Below, in pieces: positions 15,922 through 25,623 of a DNA stretch of 64,000 nucleotides. Each line of letters starts with the position of its first letter. Within the stretch, counting starts at the first letter, position 1. The stretch comes from Treponema sp. UBA4692 (GTDB taxonomy: Bacteria > Spirochaetota > Spirochaetia > Treponematales > Treponemataceae): positions 1 to 64,000 of the forward strand of contig DHKO01000015.1 of the NCBI GenBank assembly GCA_002404895.1. Reading direction: 5' to 3'. The translations under genes and the position numbers were made by a program. Under the pieces are notes generated by a model that saw only the letters and a program-made list of their open reading frames with translations, was not told where the DNA came from and did no database searches.

Positions 15922-17971
15922 CTAATAAGTTTTCTTCTATAAATCTCCGGCGTTCGGGAGTGTTTTTGCCCATGTAGAACGCTAGAAGATTCGGGATTAT
16001 TTTAAGCTGGCTGATTTCGACCGGCGTTAAGTGAATCGTCTCCGGGGCGATGAACTGCTTGAATTCGCTCGGGTTGATTTCTCCGAGTCCTTTAAAACGT
16101 GAAGTCTCGCTTGTTTTTCCAAGCTTAGCCTGGGCCTTGTCCCGCTCGTCCTCGGAATAGCAGTAGATGTTTTCTTTTTTGTTCCGCACGCGGAAAAGCG
16201 GAGTTTCAAGAATCCAGACGCGCCCACTCGTAATAAGCTCCTCGAAATATCCGAGAAAGAAAGTAAGGACAAGATTTCTGATGTGGAAGCCGTCGTTATC
16301 GGCATCGGTTGCAATCACGATTTTTGAGTATTTAAGGTTTTCAACCGAATTTTCAATTCCAAGCGCCATCATAAGCTGGTAAAGCTCATCGTTCTTGTAG
16401 ATTTCGCTTTTCTTTTTGCCGTACATATTTTCAGGCTTTCCTCGTAAGGAAAAAATCGCCTGCCGGTTTGCGTCGCGCGAGTGAGTCATTACGCCGGAAG
16501 CCGACTGTCCTTCCGTTATGAAAATCGTCGAGTCCTTGCCTTTTTCGCCGTCTTCAAGATGATAGCGGCAGTCGTCGAGCTTCGGAATTCTTATGCTCAC
16601 TTTTTTTGCGTTTTCTTTCGCCTGTTTTCTGACTGCGGACAAGTCCGTCCTGAGCTTCTCGTTCGCCTCGATTTTTTCTTTCAGTTTTTCCGCCGTCGCC
16701 GGATTCTTATGAAGAAAATTGTCAAGCCCGGACTGAACTTCGCTCACAACCCAAGCTCGGATGTCTGTATTTCCAAGCTTGTTCTTTGTCTGGCTTTCAA
16801 AAATCGGATTCTTGACTTTCACAAGAATCGCAGCCGTGATTCCCTCGCGAATGTCTTCCGATTTGTAATTTGACTGGAAGAAATCGTTCACGCCTTTTAT
16901 GAAGCCTTCCTTGAACGCCGTAAGATGAGTTCCGCCGTCGCTTGTGCATTGTCCGTTCACAAAAGAAAAATAATTTTCGCCGTAGGCGTTTGTGTGCGTG
17001 AATGCGAACTGCAAATGCTCGCCCACGTAATGCCCGATTGGATAAATTGTCTCCGCCTCAAGCTCTTTTTGAAGCAGGTCCAAAAGCCCGTTTTTCGACT
17101 CGAATTCCTGTCCGTTGAATTTGATTGTAAGTCCGGAATTAAGATAGACGTAATTCCACATTCTTTTCTCAACGAATTCCATATTGAACGAATATTTTCC
17201 GAAAATCGCCTCGTCCGGCTCAAATTCAAAGTAAGTTCCGTTTTTTGTTCCGGCTTTTACAGTTCCCGAGCGTTTTGACTGAAGCTTTCCTTTTTCAAAA
17301 ACCGCCTCAACGCATTTTCCGTCGCGCACGGAAACAACTCTAAAATATGAGGAAAGCGCGTTTACAGCTTTTGTTCCGACTCCGTTCATTCCCACGGAAA
17401 ACTGGAAAACATCGCTGTCGTATTTTGCGCCAGTGTTGATTTCGCTTACGCACTCAACAACTTTTCCGAGCGGAATTCCGCGTCCGTAGTCGCGCACTTT
17501 TACGCGGTTTTCCTTGATTTCAACGTCGATTCTGTTTCCGAATCCCATTATGAATTCGTCGATTGAGTTGTCGATGACTTCTTTCAATAGAACATAAATT
17601 CCGTCGTTCTGGTTTGTTCCGTCGCCAAGCCGCCCGATGTACATTCCTGAGCGCAGCCGGATATGCTCCAGCGCGTCAAGATGGCGCACCTTGTCGTCGC
17701 CGTAGTCAGCGGCTTTTTTTGATTTTATGTTCGCGTTCGGGTCTTTGGATTTTGCCTCTGCAAGTTTTTTGTCTGACTGAGCCGTGGTTGTCGCCGGCTT
17801 GAAAGTCGGCTTAGCAGCCGGAGCTTCCTTTTCTGTTTTTTTTGATTCTGTCTTCGCATTGTCCCAGGCGCGGAAAGTTCCGTTCTCGTCAATTCCTGCG
17901 GCAGCTTTTTTTGATTTAGATGATTTTGCGGCGGTTTTTTCCGCATTTTCTTCTTTTTTAATTCCACCCAT
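15899..17971 (-). CDS. parE: DNA topoisomerase IV subunit B
   Basis: ATPase subunit of the type IIA topoisomerase, partner of ParC. The 690-residue protein has the GHKL ATP site EVIDNSIDEF (about 135), DYGRGIP, SVGMNGVGTKAVNALS and the TOPRIM motifs ITEGQSASG (about 482) and DADNDGFHI (about 556), and SRFKGLGEINPSE near the C-terminus. It carries an unusual Lys/Ala/Glu-rich extension of about 95 residues before the conserved DALEHIRLRSGMYIG. The ATG at 17971 follows TAGAAT (17978-17983) by exactly 6 nt, so the mRNA is probably leaderless; the nearby GAGGA is too close to act as a normal ribosome site. Confidence 0.9.
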   Translation of the reverse strand: MGGIKKEENAEKTAAKSSKSKKAAAGIDENGTFRAWDNAKTESKKTEKEAPAAKPTFKPATTTAQSDKKLAEAKSKDPNANIKSKKAADYGDDKVRHLDALEHIRLRSGMYIGRLGDGTNQNDGIYVLLKEVIDNSIDEFIMGFGNRIDVEIKENRVKVRDYGRGIPLGKVVECVSEINTGAKYDSDVFQFSVGMNGVGTKAVNALSSYFRVVSVRDGKCVEAVFEKGKLQSKRSGTVKAGTKNGTYFEFEPDEAIFGKYSFNMEFVEKRMWNYVYLNSGLTIKFNGQEFESKNGLLDLLQKELEAETIYPIGHYVGEHLQFAFTHTNAYGENYFSFVNGQCTSDGGTHLTAFKEGFIKGVNDFFQSNYKSEDIREGITAAILVKVKNPIFESQTKNKLGNTDIRAWVVSEVQSGLDNFLHKNPATAEKLKEKIEANEKLRTDLSAVRKQAKENAKKVSIRIPKLDDCRYHLEDGEKGKDSTIFITEGQSASGVMTHSRDANRQAIFSLRGKPENMYGKKKSEIYKNDELYQLMMALGIENSVENLKYSKIVIATDADNDGFHIRNLVLTFFLGYFEELITSGRVWILETPLFRVRNKKENIYCYSEDERDKAQAKLGKTSETSRFKGLGEINPSEFKQFIAPETIHLTPVEISQLKIIPNLLAFYMGKNTPERRRFIEENLLGNADIDA

Positions 17972-18081
17972 TCCTCAATTCTAAATGAAAAATCAAAAAT
18001 TGAAAATGAGTTGTTTTTTGTGCCTTTTATGATTCTTGATTCTCGTTCCTAAACTTGAAATTTTCTGCTAGAATCCAAAAT

Positions 18082-18588
18082 ATGTTCAAGGCTCTTTTCA
18101 TTTCTTTTTTGATTTCGATGATTCCGCTGGTGGAGCTTCGCGGCGCGCTTCCTGTCGGAATCGGATTTTTGCAGCTTTACCTTTGCGATGTCTCTTTGCA
18201 GTCCGTTGTCGCGCTTTACGCAGCCTGCATTTTGGGAAATATGCTTCCAGTTCCTTTTATTTTTCTTTTCGCGAGAAAATTTTTGGAATGGGGAAAAGAC
18301 AAGAAAGTTATCGGACGATTCTGCGATTTTTTTCTTGTGAAAGGACACAAAGGCGGCGAAAAGCTCCGTGAGAAAGCTGGAAAGGGACTTTATTTCGCGC
18401 TTTTTCTTTTTGTTGGAATTCCGCTTCCTGGAACCGGCGCGTGGACTGGAGCTTTGGCTGCGAGCCTGCTAGACCTTGATGGCAAGAAAACTTCACTAGC
18501 CGTGATGAGCGGCGTTCTGCTTGCTGGCGTGATTATGCTTGTTTTGAGTTTACTCGGATTTGGAGCGGCAAGTGCGGCTATTTCTTGA
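18082..18588 (+). CDS. Small multidrug export family (COG2426) membrane protein
   Basis: 168-residue membrane protein with four to five segments. It has the family blocks MIPLVELRGALPVGIGF (about 15-30) and FVGIPLPGTGAWTGALAASLLDL (about 112-135). The family is annotated as putative small multidrug export, but the substrate is unproven. Start ATG at 18082 is chosen because TAGAAT (18069-18074) ends 7 nt before it; an in-frame TTG at 18055 would lie upstream of this promoter. It overlaps the next gene by 17 nt. Confidence 0.8.
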   Translation: MFKALFISFLISMIPLVELRGALPVGIGFLQLYLCDVSLQSVVALYAACILGNMLPVPFIFLFARKFLEWGKDKKVIGRFCDFFLVKGHKGGEKLREKAGKGLYFALFLFVGIPLPGTGAWTGALAASLLDLDGKKTSLAVMSGVLLAGVIMLVLSLLGFGAASAAIS

Positions 18589-19162
18589 AACTTTTTTCGT
18601 CTTTATCTCGACAGAAATCGATGATTTTCTGGTTTTTGTGGTGCTTTTTGCTTCTCATAAAAGCTTGAAAAGCCGCGCGCTGATTTTTTCAGGCCGGTTT
18701 TTCGCGGTTGTTCTTACGGCTGTCTTGTCTGCGTTCGCCTCGTCGCTTCTTTCTAAAATCCCGCATTTTTATCTCCGTTTTTTTGGTCTGGTTCCGCTTT
18801 TTATCGGCGTTTTCCGCATTTTCAAGAAAGATGATGACGATAAAGATTCTTGCGGAATGGCTGCGGCTTCGTCTGAAAAGAAAATTCTGGCTTTGCTTTC
18901 GCTTTTTTCCAGCGCGTTTTTGCTCACGCTCGCTTCTTCTAGCGACAACGCAGGAATTTACATTCCGTTTTTTTTGGATTTTAGCTTAAAAGAAAAGCTT
19001 CTTGCGATTATTGAAATCTCATTCTTGAATTTTTTGTGGACGCTTTTTCAGATAAAGGCGGCTTCTCTTCCAGTTGTTGAGAAAGTTGTTAGGAAAACCG
19101 CTAGAATCTTGATTCCTGCCGTTTTCATTCTGCTTGGAATTTCTGTCTTGGTTGATTTTTAA
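18572..19162 (+). CDS. CadD-family cadmium resistance/transport protein
   Basis: 196-residue membrane protein of the LysE-superfamily CadD type. Visible motifs are STEIDDFLVFVVLF (about 10-23), the segment FYLRFFGLVPLFIGVFRIFKK, and LASSSDNAGIYIPFFLDF (about 120-137), the conserved SDNAGIYIPFF region of CadD proteins. Export of Cd or another divalent cation is possible; the true role here is not shown. Start GTG at 18572 has GGAG 6 nt upstream and overlaps the preceding gene, suggesting coupling. Confidence 0.75.
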   Translation: MRLFLETFFVFISTEIDDFLVFVVLFASHKSLKSRALIFSGRFFAVVLTAVLSAFASSLLSKIPHFYLRFFGLVPLFIGVFRIFKKDDDDKDSCGMAAASSEKKILALLSLFSSAFLLTLASSSDNAGIYIPFFLDFSLKEKLLAIIEISFLNFLWTLFQIKAASLPVVEKVVRKTARILIPAVFILLGISVLVDF

Positions 19163-19186
19163 TCGTAAAATAGGAAAAATATTTTT

Positions 19187-19789
19187 ATGTCTAGCGAGAT
19201 TGAAATCAAAATTCCTTTGGAAAAAGAGGAATTTGAAAAAATCGAAAATCTGATAAGCCGTAACGAGAAAAATTCCGCCTGTGAAAATCTTGTTTTTTCG
19301 GATTATAAGAAAATATTTAAAAGCGATGAGTATTTTTCGCGCTACAAAACGCGTTCTGAGCGGAAAAACGCCGGAGAATTTGAAGTCATAAGAATAAGAA
19401 CAGAAAAAATCGGCGGCAGGGAAAAAAGTTTTTTCACAACGAAGCGGAAATCCCTTGTGGACGGCTTTGAAGTGAACGACGAAAAGGAGACTTTTGTTGA
19501 AAATCCGGAAGTTGTCCGAAACTTTTTGCTTGAATCTGGATTTATAAAATGGTTTGAAAAAACTAAAGATTCGGAATCTGTCTTTTGCGCTCTAAAAAAT
19601 GGAAGAAATCTGAAATTTCATCTGGAGCTTGAAAAAGTGAACGGGCTTTTTTACATCGAAATTGAATGTACGGAAAATAAGAATTATCAGAATCACGATG
19701 TGTTTTCGGAGCTTGAAAAAGTTGTGGAAAGCCTCGGGCTTGATATTCAGAAAAACGACCCGCGCTCGTGGATTGAGATTCTGAGCTGA
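19187..19789 (+). CDS. CYTH-domain protein (CyaB/ThTPase-like)
   Basis: 200 residues beginning with the CYTH signature EIEIKIPL (ExExK), then IRIRTEK (about 68), FFTTKRKS, and a C-terminal LELEKVNGLFYIEIE, all acidic/basic residues that line the triphosphate tunnel. CYTH proteins include class IV adenylate cyclases, thiamine triphosphatases and inorganic triphosphatases; the activity here is not determined. AGGAA lies about 10 nt before the ATG. It is probably in one unit with the two transporters upstream. Confidence 0.8.
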   Translation: MSSEIEIKIPLEKEEFEKIENLISRNEKNSACENLVFSDYKKIFKSDEYFSRYKTRSERKNAGEFEVIRIRTEKIGGREKSFFTTKRKSLVDGFEVNDEKETFVENPEVVRNFLLESGFIKWFEKTKDSESVFCALKNGRNLKFHLELEKVNGLFYIEIECTENKNYQNHDVFSELEKVVESLGLDIQKNDPRSWIEILS

Positions 19790-19844
19790 TTTAGTTTTTC
19801 CAGAAATTGCTCTTGCCATTCTCTCTTATTCGGAAAAATAAATT

Positions 19845-20714
19845 ATGAAAATGTCGCAAAACGTTAAAAAAAGAATACTCCTGTCTGCCTTTATTTTCTG
19901 TGTTTCAAAAATTTTCGCAGGGCAGATTATTTCTGACTTTACACAGCAAAAAATCAATGAGTTCTGCACGCTGAAAATTCAGCTTAAAAGCGAAGATGAT
20001 GACAAGGCCGTGAAGAAAATCGGGATTCTTCGGGAGAATGCGATTTCAAATCTTGCAGAATACGCGATTGATTTTGAGCAGGAAAAGCGGATTCTTGAAA
20101 GCATTTATTTTATGGAAAGCTACGAGCATTTGGTTACGCCTGAAAAGCGCGCCGAGCTTAGAAAAATCATGAAAAACCATATGAAAGAAAATGTCGCCTG
20201 CCTTGACGCGCGCAAGGAAAGCGAGAGAAGCCCGTGGCTTTATCTTGTTACCGGCGATGTTACTTCCTATTATATGACGCGCTCTGTTCCTGCCACGCTT
20301 TTGTACGGACTGCGCGTGAAGAACTGGTACGTCAAGGCTGCTGAATCTTCGGGCGGAGTTTCGGGCGGCTCGCTCAGCCTTGGAAACTGGCTTTTTTACG
20401 CGCCCGCGCCTTTCGGAAGCAAGAAAAAAGCGATGGCAAGCTATGAAAAATCTGTGGAGCAGGCGAAAACAGAGGGCGAGCTTTATCTTGCGTATGAATT
20501 TACCTCGCAGCTTTATTTTGAGATGAAAGATTTGAAGAAAGCAGACGAATATCTTCAAAAGGCTTACGGCTTGAATCTTGGAACGAAAGATCTGGACAAA
20601 GTGAAAAAATGCAACGAGCTTGGATACTCGCTTTATCAGTACAACCGAAACCGCGCCGGAATCGACGAGAAAATTCCTGAAAGCGAGATGGACGAGGACG
20701 ACAAGACCCGGTGA
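19845..20714 (+). CDS. Secreted TPR-like hypothetical protein
   Basis: 289 residues with a signal peptide (about 1-26, cleavage after KIFAG). A helical N-terminal region follows, then a Gly/Ser loop (SSGGVSGGSLSLGNW, about 168-182) and TPR-like helices (KKAMASYEKSVEQA..LKKADEYLQKAYGL, about 197-245) with an acidic tail. It is probably periplasmic. The function is unknown. Confidence 0.7.
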   Translation: MKMSQNVKKRILLSAFIFCVSKIFAGQIISDFTQQKINEFCTLKIQLKSEDDDKAVKKIGILRENAISNLAEYAIDFEQEKRILESIYFMESYEHLVTPEKRAELRKIMKNHMKENVACLDARKESERSPWLYLVTGDVTSYYMTRSVPATLLYGLRVKNWYVKAAESSGGVSGGSLSLGNWLFYAPAPFGSKKKAMASYEKSVEQAKTEGELYLAYEFTSQLYFEMKDLKKADEYLQKAYGLNLGTKDLDKVKKCNELGYSLYQYNRNRAGIDEKIPESEMDEDDKTR

Positions 20715-20781
20715 TTTTGGATTGCGGCTATAGAGAACCTATTTCAAACCAAAGGTATGCTTCCTTTAAAATTGGGCTTTT

Positions 20782-20845
20782 GTCATGCTGAATTTATTTC
20801 AGCATCTGTTTTTTTTGCAGATTCCGAGCCAAGCCCGGAATGACA
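20782..20845. repeat. HPELVSGS-type palindromic repeat, copy 2
   Basis: GTCATGCTGAA-TTTAT-TTCAGCATCTG, a T-rich spacer, then AGATTCCGAGCC-AAGCCCGGAATGACA. It has two imperfect hairpins and lies between convergent genes. Confidence 0.8.
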
Positions 20846-20867
20846 CGCTTTTTTGCTCGGAACTTTA

Positions 20868-21554
20868 TCAGTTTAGATTTGCGGCAGCTTCCTTTAGCGA
20901 CTTTACTTTTATGTCCGCGATTTTCAGGATTCTTTGCCAGTCGGTCTCTGGAGGCTCGGTTTTTTCCTCGTCGCTTTTGTCGTAAACTGCGCAGGTCTTG
21001 AATCCTGCGTTGTGCGCGGTTCTTAGCGCGTGGAGCGCGTCCTCAAACACAAGCGAATTTTCAGGCGTTGAATTTCCAAGCTCCGCCGCCCTTTCAAAAA
21101 TCAGAGGCTTTGACTTTGAAGTGTTAAGGTCAAGGCAAGTTATGACCGCAGTAAAATATTTTTCAATTCCGAGCCGCTTTATGCATGGAATAACGCAGCT
21201 TCGGTCGGTCGCAGTGGCGAGAACGCACGGAATTTTGTTTTCGTTCAGCGTCTTTAGAATCTCTGCTGCGCCGCCTTTAAGAAGCAAATTGTTTTCATAT
21301 TCATCTTGAATCTGCCTTAAAATTTCCTTTTGAATCTCTTCTGCATTTCCTGAAAGTCCGTATTTTGAAATCAGATAATCGACAGTTTCGGTCATGTTCA
21401 GCCATTTTACTTTGTCCCAGAGATTTTTCTCGGGAATTTTCCCTTTAGAGACAAGATATTTGTCAGAAGCTGTGTGCCACATCTCCATTGAGTCAAGAAG
21501 AGTTCCGTCCATATCAAAAATTGCGCAGTTAAAATCCAAGTCAAAAAGTTTCAT
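20868..21554 (-). CDS. HAD-superfamily phosphatase (phosphoglucomutase-like)
   Basis: 228-residue cytosolic HAD hydrolase. Motif I FDMDGTLLDS (about 13-22) holds the nucleophilic Asp and the acid/base Asp; motif II LATATD (about 116), the lysine in SKSKPLIFERA and motif IV VFEDALHALRTAHNAG (about 172-187) are present. The cap insert between motif I and II is the helical C1 type, as in beta-phosphoglucomutase and related sugar-phosphate phosphatases. The substrate is unknown. TATACT at 21568-21573 gives a 5' UTR of only a few nt. Confidence 0.85.
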   Translation of the reverse strand: MKLFDLDFNCAIFDMDGTLLDSMEMWHTASDKYLVSKGKIPEKNLWDKVKWLNMTETVDYLISKYGLSGNAEEIQKEILRQIQDEYENNLLLKGGAAEILKTLNENKIPCVLATATDRSCVIPCIKRLGIEKYFTAVITCLDLNTSKSKPLIFERAAELGNSTPENSLVFEDALHALRTAHNAGFKTCAVYDKSDEEKTEPPETDWQRILKIADIKVKSLKEAAANLN

Positions 21555-21664
21555 AAAATCTGGTTTTAGTATAACCTATTTCGCTGCAATTTGTTTTAAA
21601 TAACAATTACCAGCACTTTGTGCTTTTTTATCTTGCCGCTGGGCGATTTTATGGAAGGACAAAA

Positions 21665-22606
21665 ATGATTGAAGTTTCTCATCTTTCAAAACGTTTTGGC
21701 GAATTCAAGGCTGTGGACGATGTTAGCTTTGCAATTCCGACCGGCCAGATTGTCGGGCTTTTGGGACCGAACGGAGCCGGAAAATCAACAACAATGCGTA
21801 TGATTACAGGATTTTTCAAGCCTACTTCAGGCTGTGTGAAAATCGACGGAATCGACATGAACGAGAATCCTATGGCGGCAAAGCGGAAAATCGGCTATAT
21901 GCCTGAAAGCGCGTCTCTTTATTCGGATATGATTGTTGACGATTATCTTTGCTACGTTGCGGAGATGCAGAATCAGAATCCGGACGAGAAAGTCCCGAAA
22001 CTCTGCGAAATGTGCGGCTTAAAGGAAGTTATGCACAAGAATATCAGCGAGCTTTCGCGCGGATACAAGCAGCGTGTCGGTCTTGCCCACGCTCTTATGA
22101 ACGACCCGGAAATCTTGATTCTTGACGAGCCGACTTCCGGTCTTGACCCGAACCAGATTGAGGATGTGCGCTCGCTAATCCGCGAGATTGGAAAAACACG
22201 CACAGTAATTATTTCGACCCACATTTTGAGCGAGGTTGAAATGCTCTGTGGAAGAGTAATCATAATCTCAAAAGGAAAGCTCGTTGCCGACAGCCCGACC
22301 GCCGAGCTTAGAACGCGCTACGGACACTCGGAAAGCGTTTTTGTTCAGATTGACGGAGCAAGCGCGGAAGAGGCTAAATCGGCTTTTGCTTCGCTTCCGG
22401 AAGTTGACGAGGCAAGCCTTGCAGGCGGAGACAAAATCGACGGAGCGGAAAATGCGGTTTCGCTCCTTGTGAGCGCGAAAGGCGAGGCTGAAATCCGGCC
22501 GGAGATATTCAGGCTTTGCGCAGATAAAAACTGGATTATTTACGAGCTTTCCGTGAGGAAAAACAGCCTGGAAGATATTTTCCACGGTCTTACGGAAGAA
22601 AAATGA
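21665..22606 (+). CDS. ABC transporter ATPase (GldA-like)
   Basis: ATP-binding subunit of an ABC-2 exporter. 313 residues with Walker A GLLGPNGAGKST (about 34-45), signature ELSRGYKQRVGLAHA (about 135) and Walker B ILILDEPTSGLDP (about 155-167), plus a C-terminal regulatory part. It resembles GldA of the gliding/ABC_aux exporters. ATG at 21665 has GGAAGGAC upstream. Followed by permease, auxiliary protein and DUF4340 protein in the same orientation, forming one exporter unit. Confidence 0.88.
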   Translation: MIEVSHLSKRFGEFKAVDDVSFAIPTGQIVGLLGPNGAGKSTTMRMITGFFKPTSGCVKIDGIDMNENPMAAKRKIGYMPESASLYSDMIVDDYLCYVAEMQNQNPDEKVPKLCEMCGLKEVMHKNISELSRGYKQRVGLAHALMNDPEILILDEPTSGLDPNQIEDVRSLIREIGKTRTVIISTHILSEVEMLCGRVIIISKGKLVADSPTAELRTRYGHSESVFVQIDGASAEEAKSAFASLPEVDEASLAGGDKIDGAENAVSLLVSAKGEAEIRPEIFRLCADKNWIIYELSVRKNSLEDIFHGLTEEK

Positions 22607-22643
22607 AATCCGCGCTGATTCGTGGCTGCCAGAAAAAAGTTTT

Positions 22644-22690
22644 GCCATGCTGAATTTTTTCAGCAGCTGCTTGAGACCGCAGCGCACAGA
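22644..22690. repeat. HPELVSGS-type palindromic repeat, copy 3 (degenerate)
   Basis: GCCATGCTGAATTTTTTCAGCAGCTGC followed after 15 nt by CAGATTCC. It lies between the GldA-like and GldF-like genes. Confidence 0.6.
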
Positions 22691-22755
22691 TTCCAAAACT
22701 CGCAGCGCGTATCCATTATAAATTTATTTTTAATAACTATTTTTGGAGAAAAAAA

Positions 22756-23481
22756 ATGAAAAAAAATTGCAGTCTGGCTTTGATAATCGCTGGACGTGAA
22801 ATCCGGGCTTATTTTACTAGCCCGATTGCGTATATTGTTACGGGGCTTTTTCTTTTTGCTTCGGGATTTTTGTTTTTCAACACGTTCTTTTTGTATGGAC
22901 GCGCGGAGCTTCGCAATTTTTTCGGGATTTTGCCGGTTCTTCTCTCGTTCTTTGTTCCCGCGTTGACAATGCGGCTTCTTGCCGAGGAAAAGCGGAGCGG
23001 CTCTTACGAGACTTTGCTCACTTTGCCTGTTACGGAAACTCAGATTGTCCTTGGAAAATTTATTTCGGCTTTTGTTTCGGGCGCGGCTCTCTTAGTTCCG
23101 ACTCTTTTTTACGTTCTGACCTGTTTTATTTTTGGAAAGCCTGACGCGGGCCCGATTGCCGGCGGATATTTGGGCGCGCTTTTCCTGATTGCGTCATTTT
23201 GCGCGGTGGGGCTTTTTGCCACAAGCGTAACGAAAAACCAGATTATCGCGTTTTTTATCGCGCTCGCGCTTTGCCTTGTGTTTACTTTCATCTCGAATTT
23301 TCTGATTTTTATGCCGGGAGCTTTAGTCGCGTTTTTTGATTATTTTTCGGCTTTCAGCCATTTCAACTCGATTTCACGCGGAATAATCGACACGCGCGAC
23401 TTGGTTTATTTTGTCTCTCTTACGGCTGTTTTTCTTGTTTTGACTGTGCGCGGCTTAAAAGCGACACGGGAAACAAGATAA
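22756..23481 (+). CDS. ABC-2 type permease (GldF-like)
   Basis: 241-residue integral membrane protein with six predicted segments. It begins with IIAGREIRAYFTSPIAYIVTGLFLF, typical of ABC-2/GldF permeases, and has the conserved LLAEEKRSGSYETLLTLPVTETQIVLGKF loop (about 75-103). It is the membrane partner of the ATPase upstream and the GldG-like protein downstream. GGAGAAAAAA precedes the ATG. Confidence 0.85.
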   Translation: MKKNCSLALIIAGREIRAYFTSPIAYIVTGLFLFASGFLFFNTFFLYGRAELRNFFGILPVLLSFFVPALTMRLLAEEKRSGSYETLLTLPVTETQIVLGKFISAFVSGAALLVPTLFYVLTCFIFGKPDAGPIAGGYLGALFLIASFCAVGLFATSVTKNQIIAFFIALALCLVFTFISNFLIFMPGALVAFFDYFSAFSHFNSISRGIIDTRDLVYFVSLTAVFLVLTVRGLKATRETR

Positions 23482-23505
23482 TTTTGATGTTGCAAAGGTA
23501 AAAAT

Positions 23506-25608
23506 ATGAAGAAAATTATTGATTTTATAAAAAGTCCGAAAAGCGACTTGATTTTGTTCTTTTTGCTTGTTTTGTTCGCGAATCTCGTCTCGACAAAAAG
23601 TTTTGCCCGGCTTGACTTGACATCTCCAAAATCTTACTCGCTTTCTCAAAAGTCAAAGCAGGTTGTGAAGACTTTGGAAGAGCCGCTTTCTGTGAAAGTT
23701 TTTTTCACGGAAAATCTTCCGGCTCCTTACTCTACGGTTTATCAGTACATAAAAGATATTTTGGTTGAGTACAAAGGAAACGCGAACAGGAATTTCAGCT
23801 ACGAATTTGCGGATATGTCGAAGCCTGAAAACGAGAATCTTGCGCGGTCATACGGAATTTCGCAGGTGCAGATTCAGGAGCTAAAAAACAACGAAGTCGG
23901 ATTCAAGCAGGCATGGATGGGAATCGCGATTATTTACGCCGACAGAATCGAAGCCTTGAACCAGCTGACTTCTTCCGACGGACTTGAATACAAAATCACG
24001 ACAAAAATCGAGGAGATGGTCTCGACAACTTCGGCTCTTGCGGGGCTTTCCGGCAATGCGAAGCTCACTCTTTATCTGTCTGACTCGCTTGCAAAATTCA
24101 AAATCATTGGCTTTGCAGATTTGTCTTCTGAAATCCAGAAAATTTTCAGCGAAGTGAACAAGAAAAATCTTAACCGCCTTGAATTTGCGAGAATCGACCC
24201 GAGCGAGGCGGAAATTCCTTCTTTGTCTGAAAAATACGGAATTCAGGTTTTGAACTGGAAAGACGAAAACGGAGTTGAGCACTCTGGCGTTATCGGCCTT
24301 GTTCTTGAATACGGCGAAAAATTTAATCTTCTTTCTATTAAAATGGGACGCGATTTGTTCGGAAGAAATATGATTGTGGGCGATGATGAGCTGGAAAGCG
24401 ATTTGGAAGATTCGCTGAAATCGCTTGTCTCGAAATCTGAGGAAATCGGCTACATCACAGGACACGGCGAGCTTGACATCGGCGATTCGAAAAACGGCTC
24501 TGGAATGTTTGAAAAGCTTGTTTCTGACAGATACTCATTCAAAGAAATCGACCTGAAAAACGAGGAAATTCCTTCAAGTCTTTCTAGCATCGTGATTGAC
24601 GGCCCGAAATCTTCTTTTACAGACGAGGAGCTTTACAAAATCGACCAGTATCTGCTTCGCGGCGGAAACGTTCTGCTTTTTGCGGACTCTTTTGACGAGA
24701 AAATTCCAGAGGGCGAAATGGCTTATTATATGCAGCCGACTTACGAGAGCGTTTCAACAAATCTTGAAAAAATCCTTGAAAAGTACGGAATCTCGCTTGG
24801 CAAAAACTATGTAATGGACAAAAGCTGCTTTAGCCGGAAAGCGCAGAACTATGGAAAAGTCAATTTCTACTTTGCTCCGCTGCTTCAAAAAGGCGGCTTA
24901 AGCCAGAAAAATCCAATCACGAAAAATCTTGGCTACGTGATAATGATTCAAAACAGTTCAATTGATATTTTGAATGATGAAAAATCTCAGAAAAATCCTG
25001 ATTTAAGCTTTACGGTTCTTGCAAAATCCTCGCCTGAGTCCTGGACGGTTGAAAAGGACATTTCGACAAATCCTCTTTCAATTTCTGTTCCGGCTGATTC
25101 CTCAAAATTCAAGAGCGAAAATCTCGCGGTTTTGGTTGAAGGAAAATTCTCTTCCGCATTTGATTCCGCTCCGGAAAACGTTTTGGAAAACGGTTCTGCA
25201 AACGGAAACGAAAATAAAAACGCCGGAAACGAAAATCTTTCGTCAAAAACTCATCTTTCAAAATCTGTCCAGAACGGAAAACTTCTCGTGATTTCAAGCT
25301 CCAAGCTCACAACTTCGCAGCTCCTCGATGAAAACGGAAGCGAGCCGGTCTCTCTTTTTGTGCGGAACGCTGTTGACTATCTGAACGGCGAAAGCGACCT
25401 TTGCGAAATGCGCACAAAAGGACTTTCGCTCAACGTTCTGAGCGTAAAAAGTCCGCAGGCGGCGACGGCGGCAAAATATTTCAACGAGATTGGACTTACG
25501 CTCCTTGTTGCAGTCGCGGGGCTTCTTGTCTTGGTGAAAATTCGGGCGAGAAAGCGCGCAATCCGGGCAAAATACAATCCGAACGATGAGCGTGTGATTG
25601 AAAAATAG
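23506..25608 (+). CDS. GldG-like ABC transporter auxiliary protein
   Basis: 700-residue protein with an N-terminal membrane segment (about 12-30) and a large periplasmic region of the ABC_transp_aux type. EPLSVKVFFTENLPAPYSTVYQYIKDILVEYK (about 58-90), the later IGYITGHGELD (about 320) and a final membrane segment (about 665-685) are visible. Family members form part of GldFG-like exporters; the cargo is unknown. A Ser/Asn/Glu-rich spacer (about 545-600) looks disordered. Confidence 0.8.
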   Translation: MKKIIDFIKSPKSDLILFFLLVLFANLVSTKSFARLDLTSPKSYSLSQKSKQVVKTLEEPLSVKVFFTENLPAPYSTVYQYIKDILVEYKGNANRNFSYEFADMSKPENENLARSYGISQVQIQELKNNEVGFKQAWMGIAIIYADRIEALNQLTSSDGLEYKITTKIEEMVSTTSALAGLSGNAKLTLYLSDSLAKFKIIGFADLSSEIQKIFSEVNKKNLNRLEFARIDPSEAEIPSLSEKYGIQVLNWKDENGVEHSGVIGLVLEYGEKFNLLSIKMGRDLFGRNMIVGDDELESDLEDSLKSLVSKSEEIGYITGHGELDIGDSKNGSGMFEKLVSDRYSFKEIDLKNEEIPSSLSSIVIDGPKSSFTDEELYKIDQYLLRGGNVLLFADSFDEKIPEGEMAYYMQPTYESVSTNLEKILEKYGISLGKNYVMDKSCFSRKAQNYGKVNFYFAPLLQKGGLSQKNPITKNLGYVIMIQNSSIDILNDEKSQKNPDLSFTVLAKSSPESWTVEKDISTNPLSISVPADSSKFKSENLAVLVEGKFSSAFDSAPENVLENGSANGNENKNAGNENLSSKTHLSKSVQNGKLLVISSSKLTTSQLLDENGSEPVSLFVRNAVDYLNGESDLCEMRTKGLSLNVLSVKSPQAATAAKYFNEIGLTLLVAVAGLLVLVKIRARKRAIRAKYNPNDERVIEK

Positions 25609-25623
25609 ATTCTGGAGAAAATT

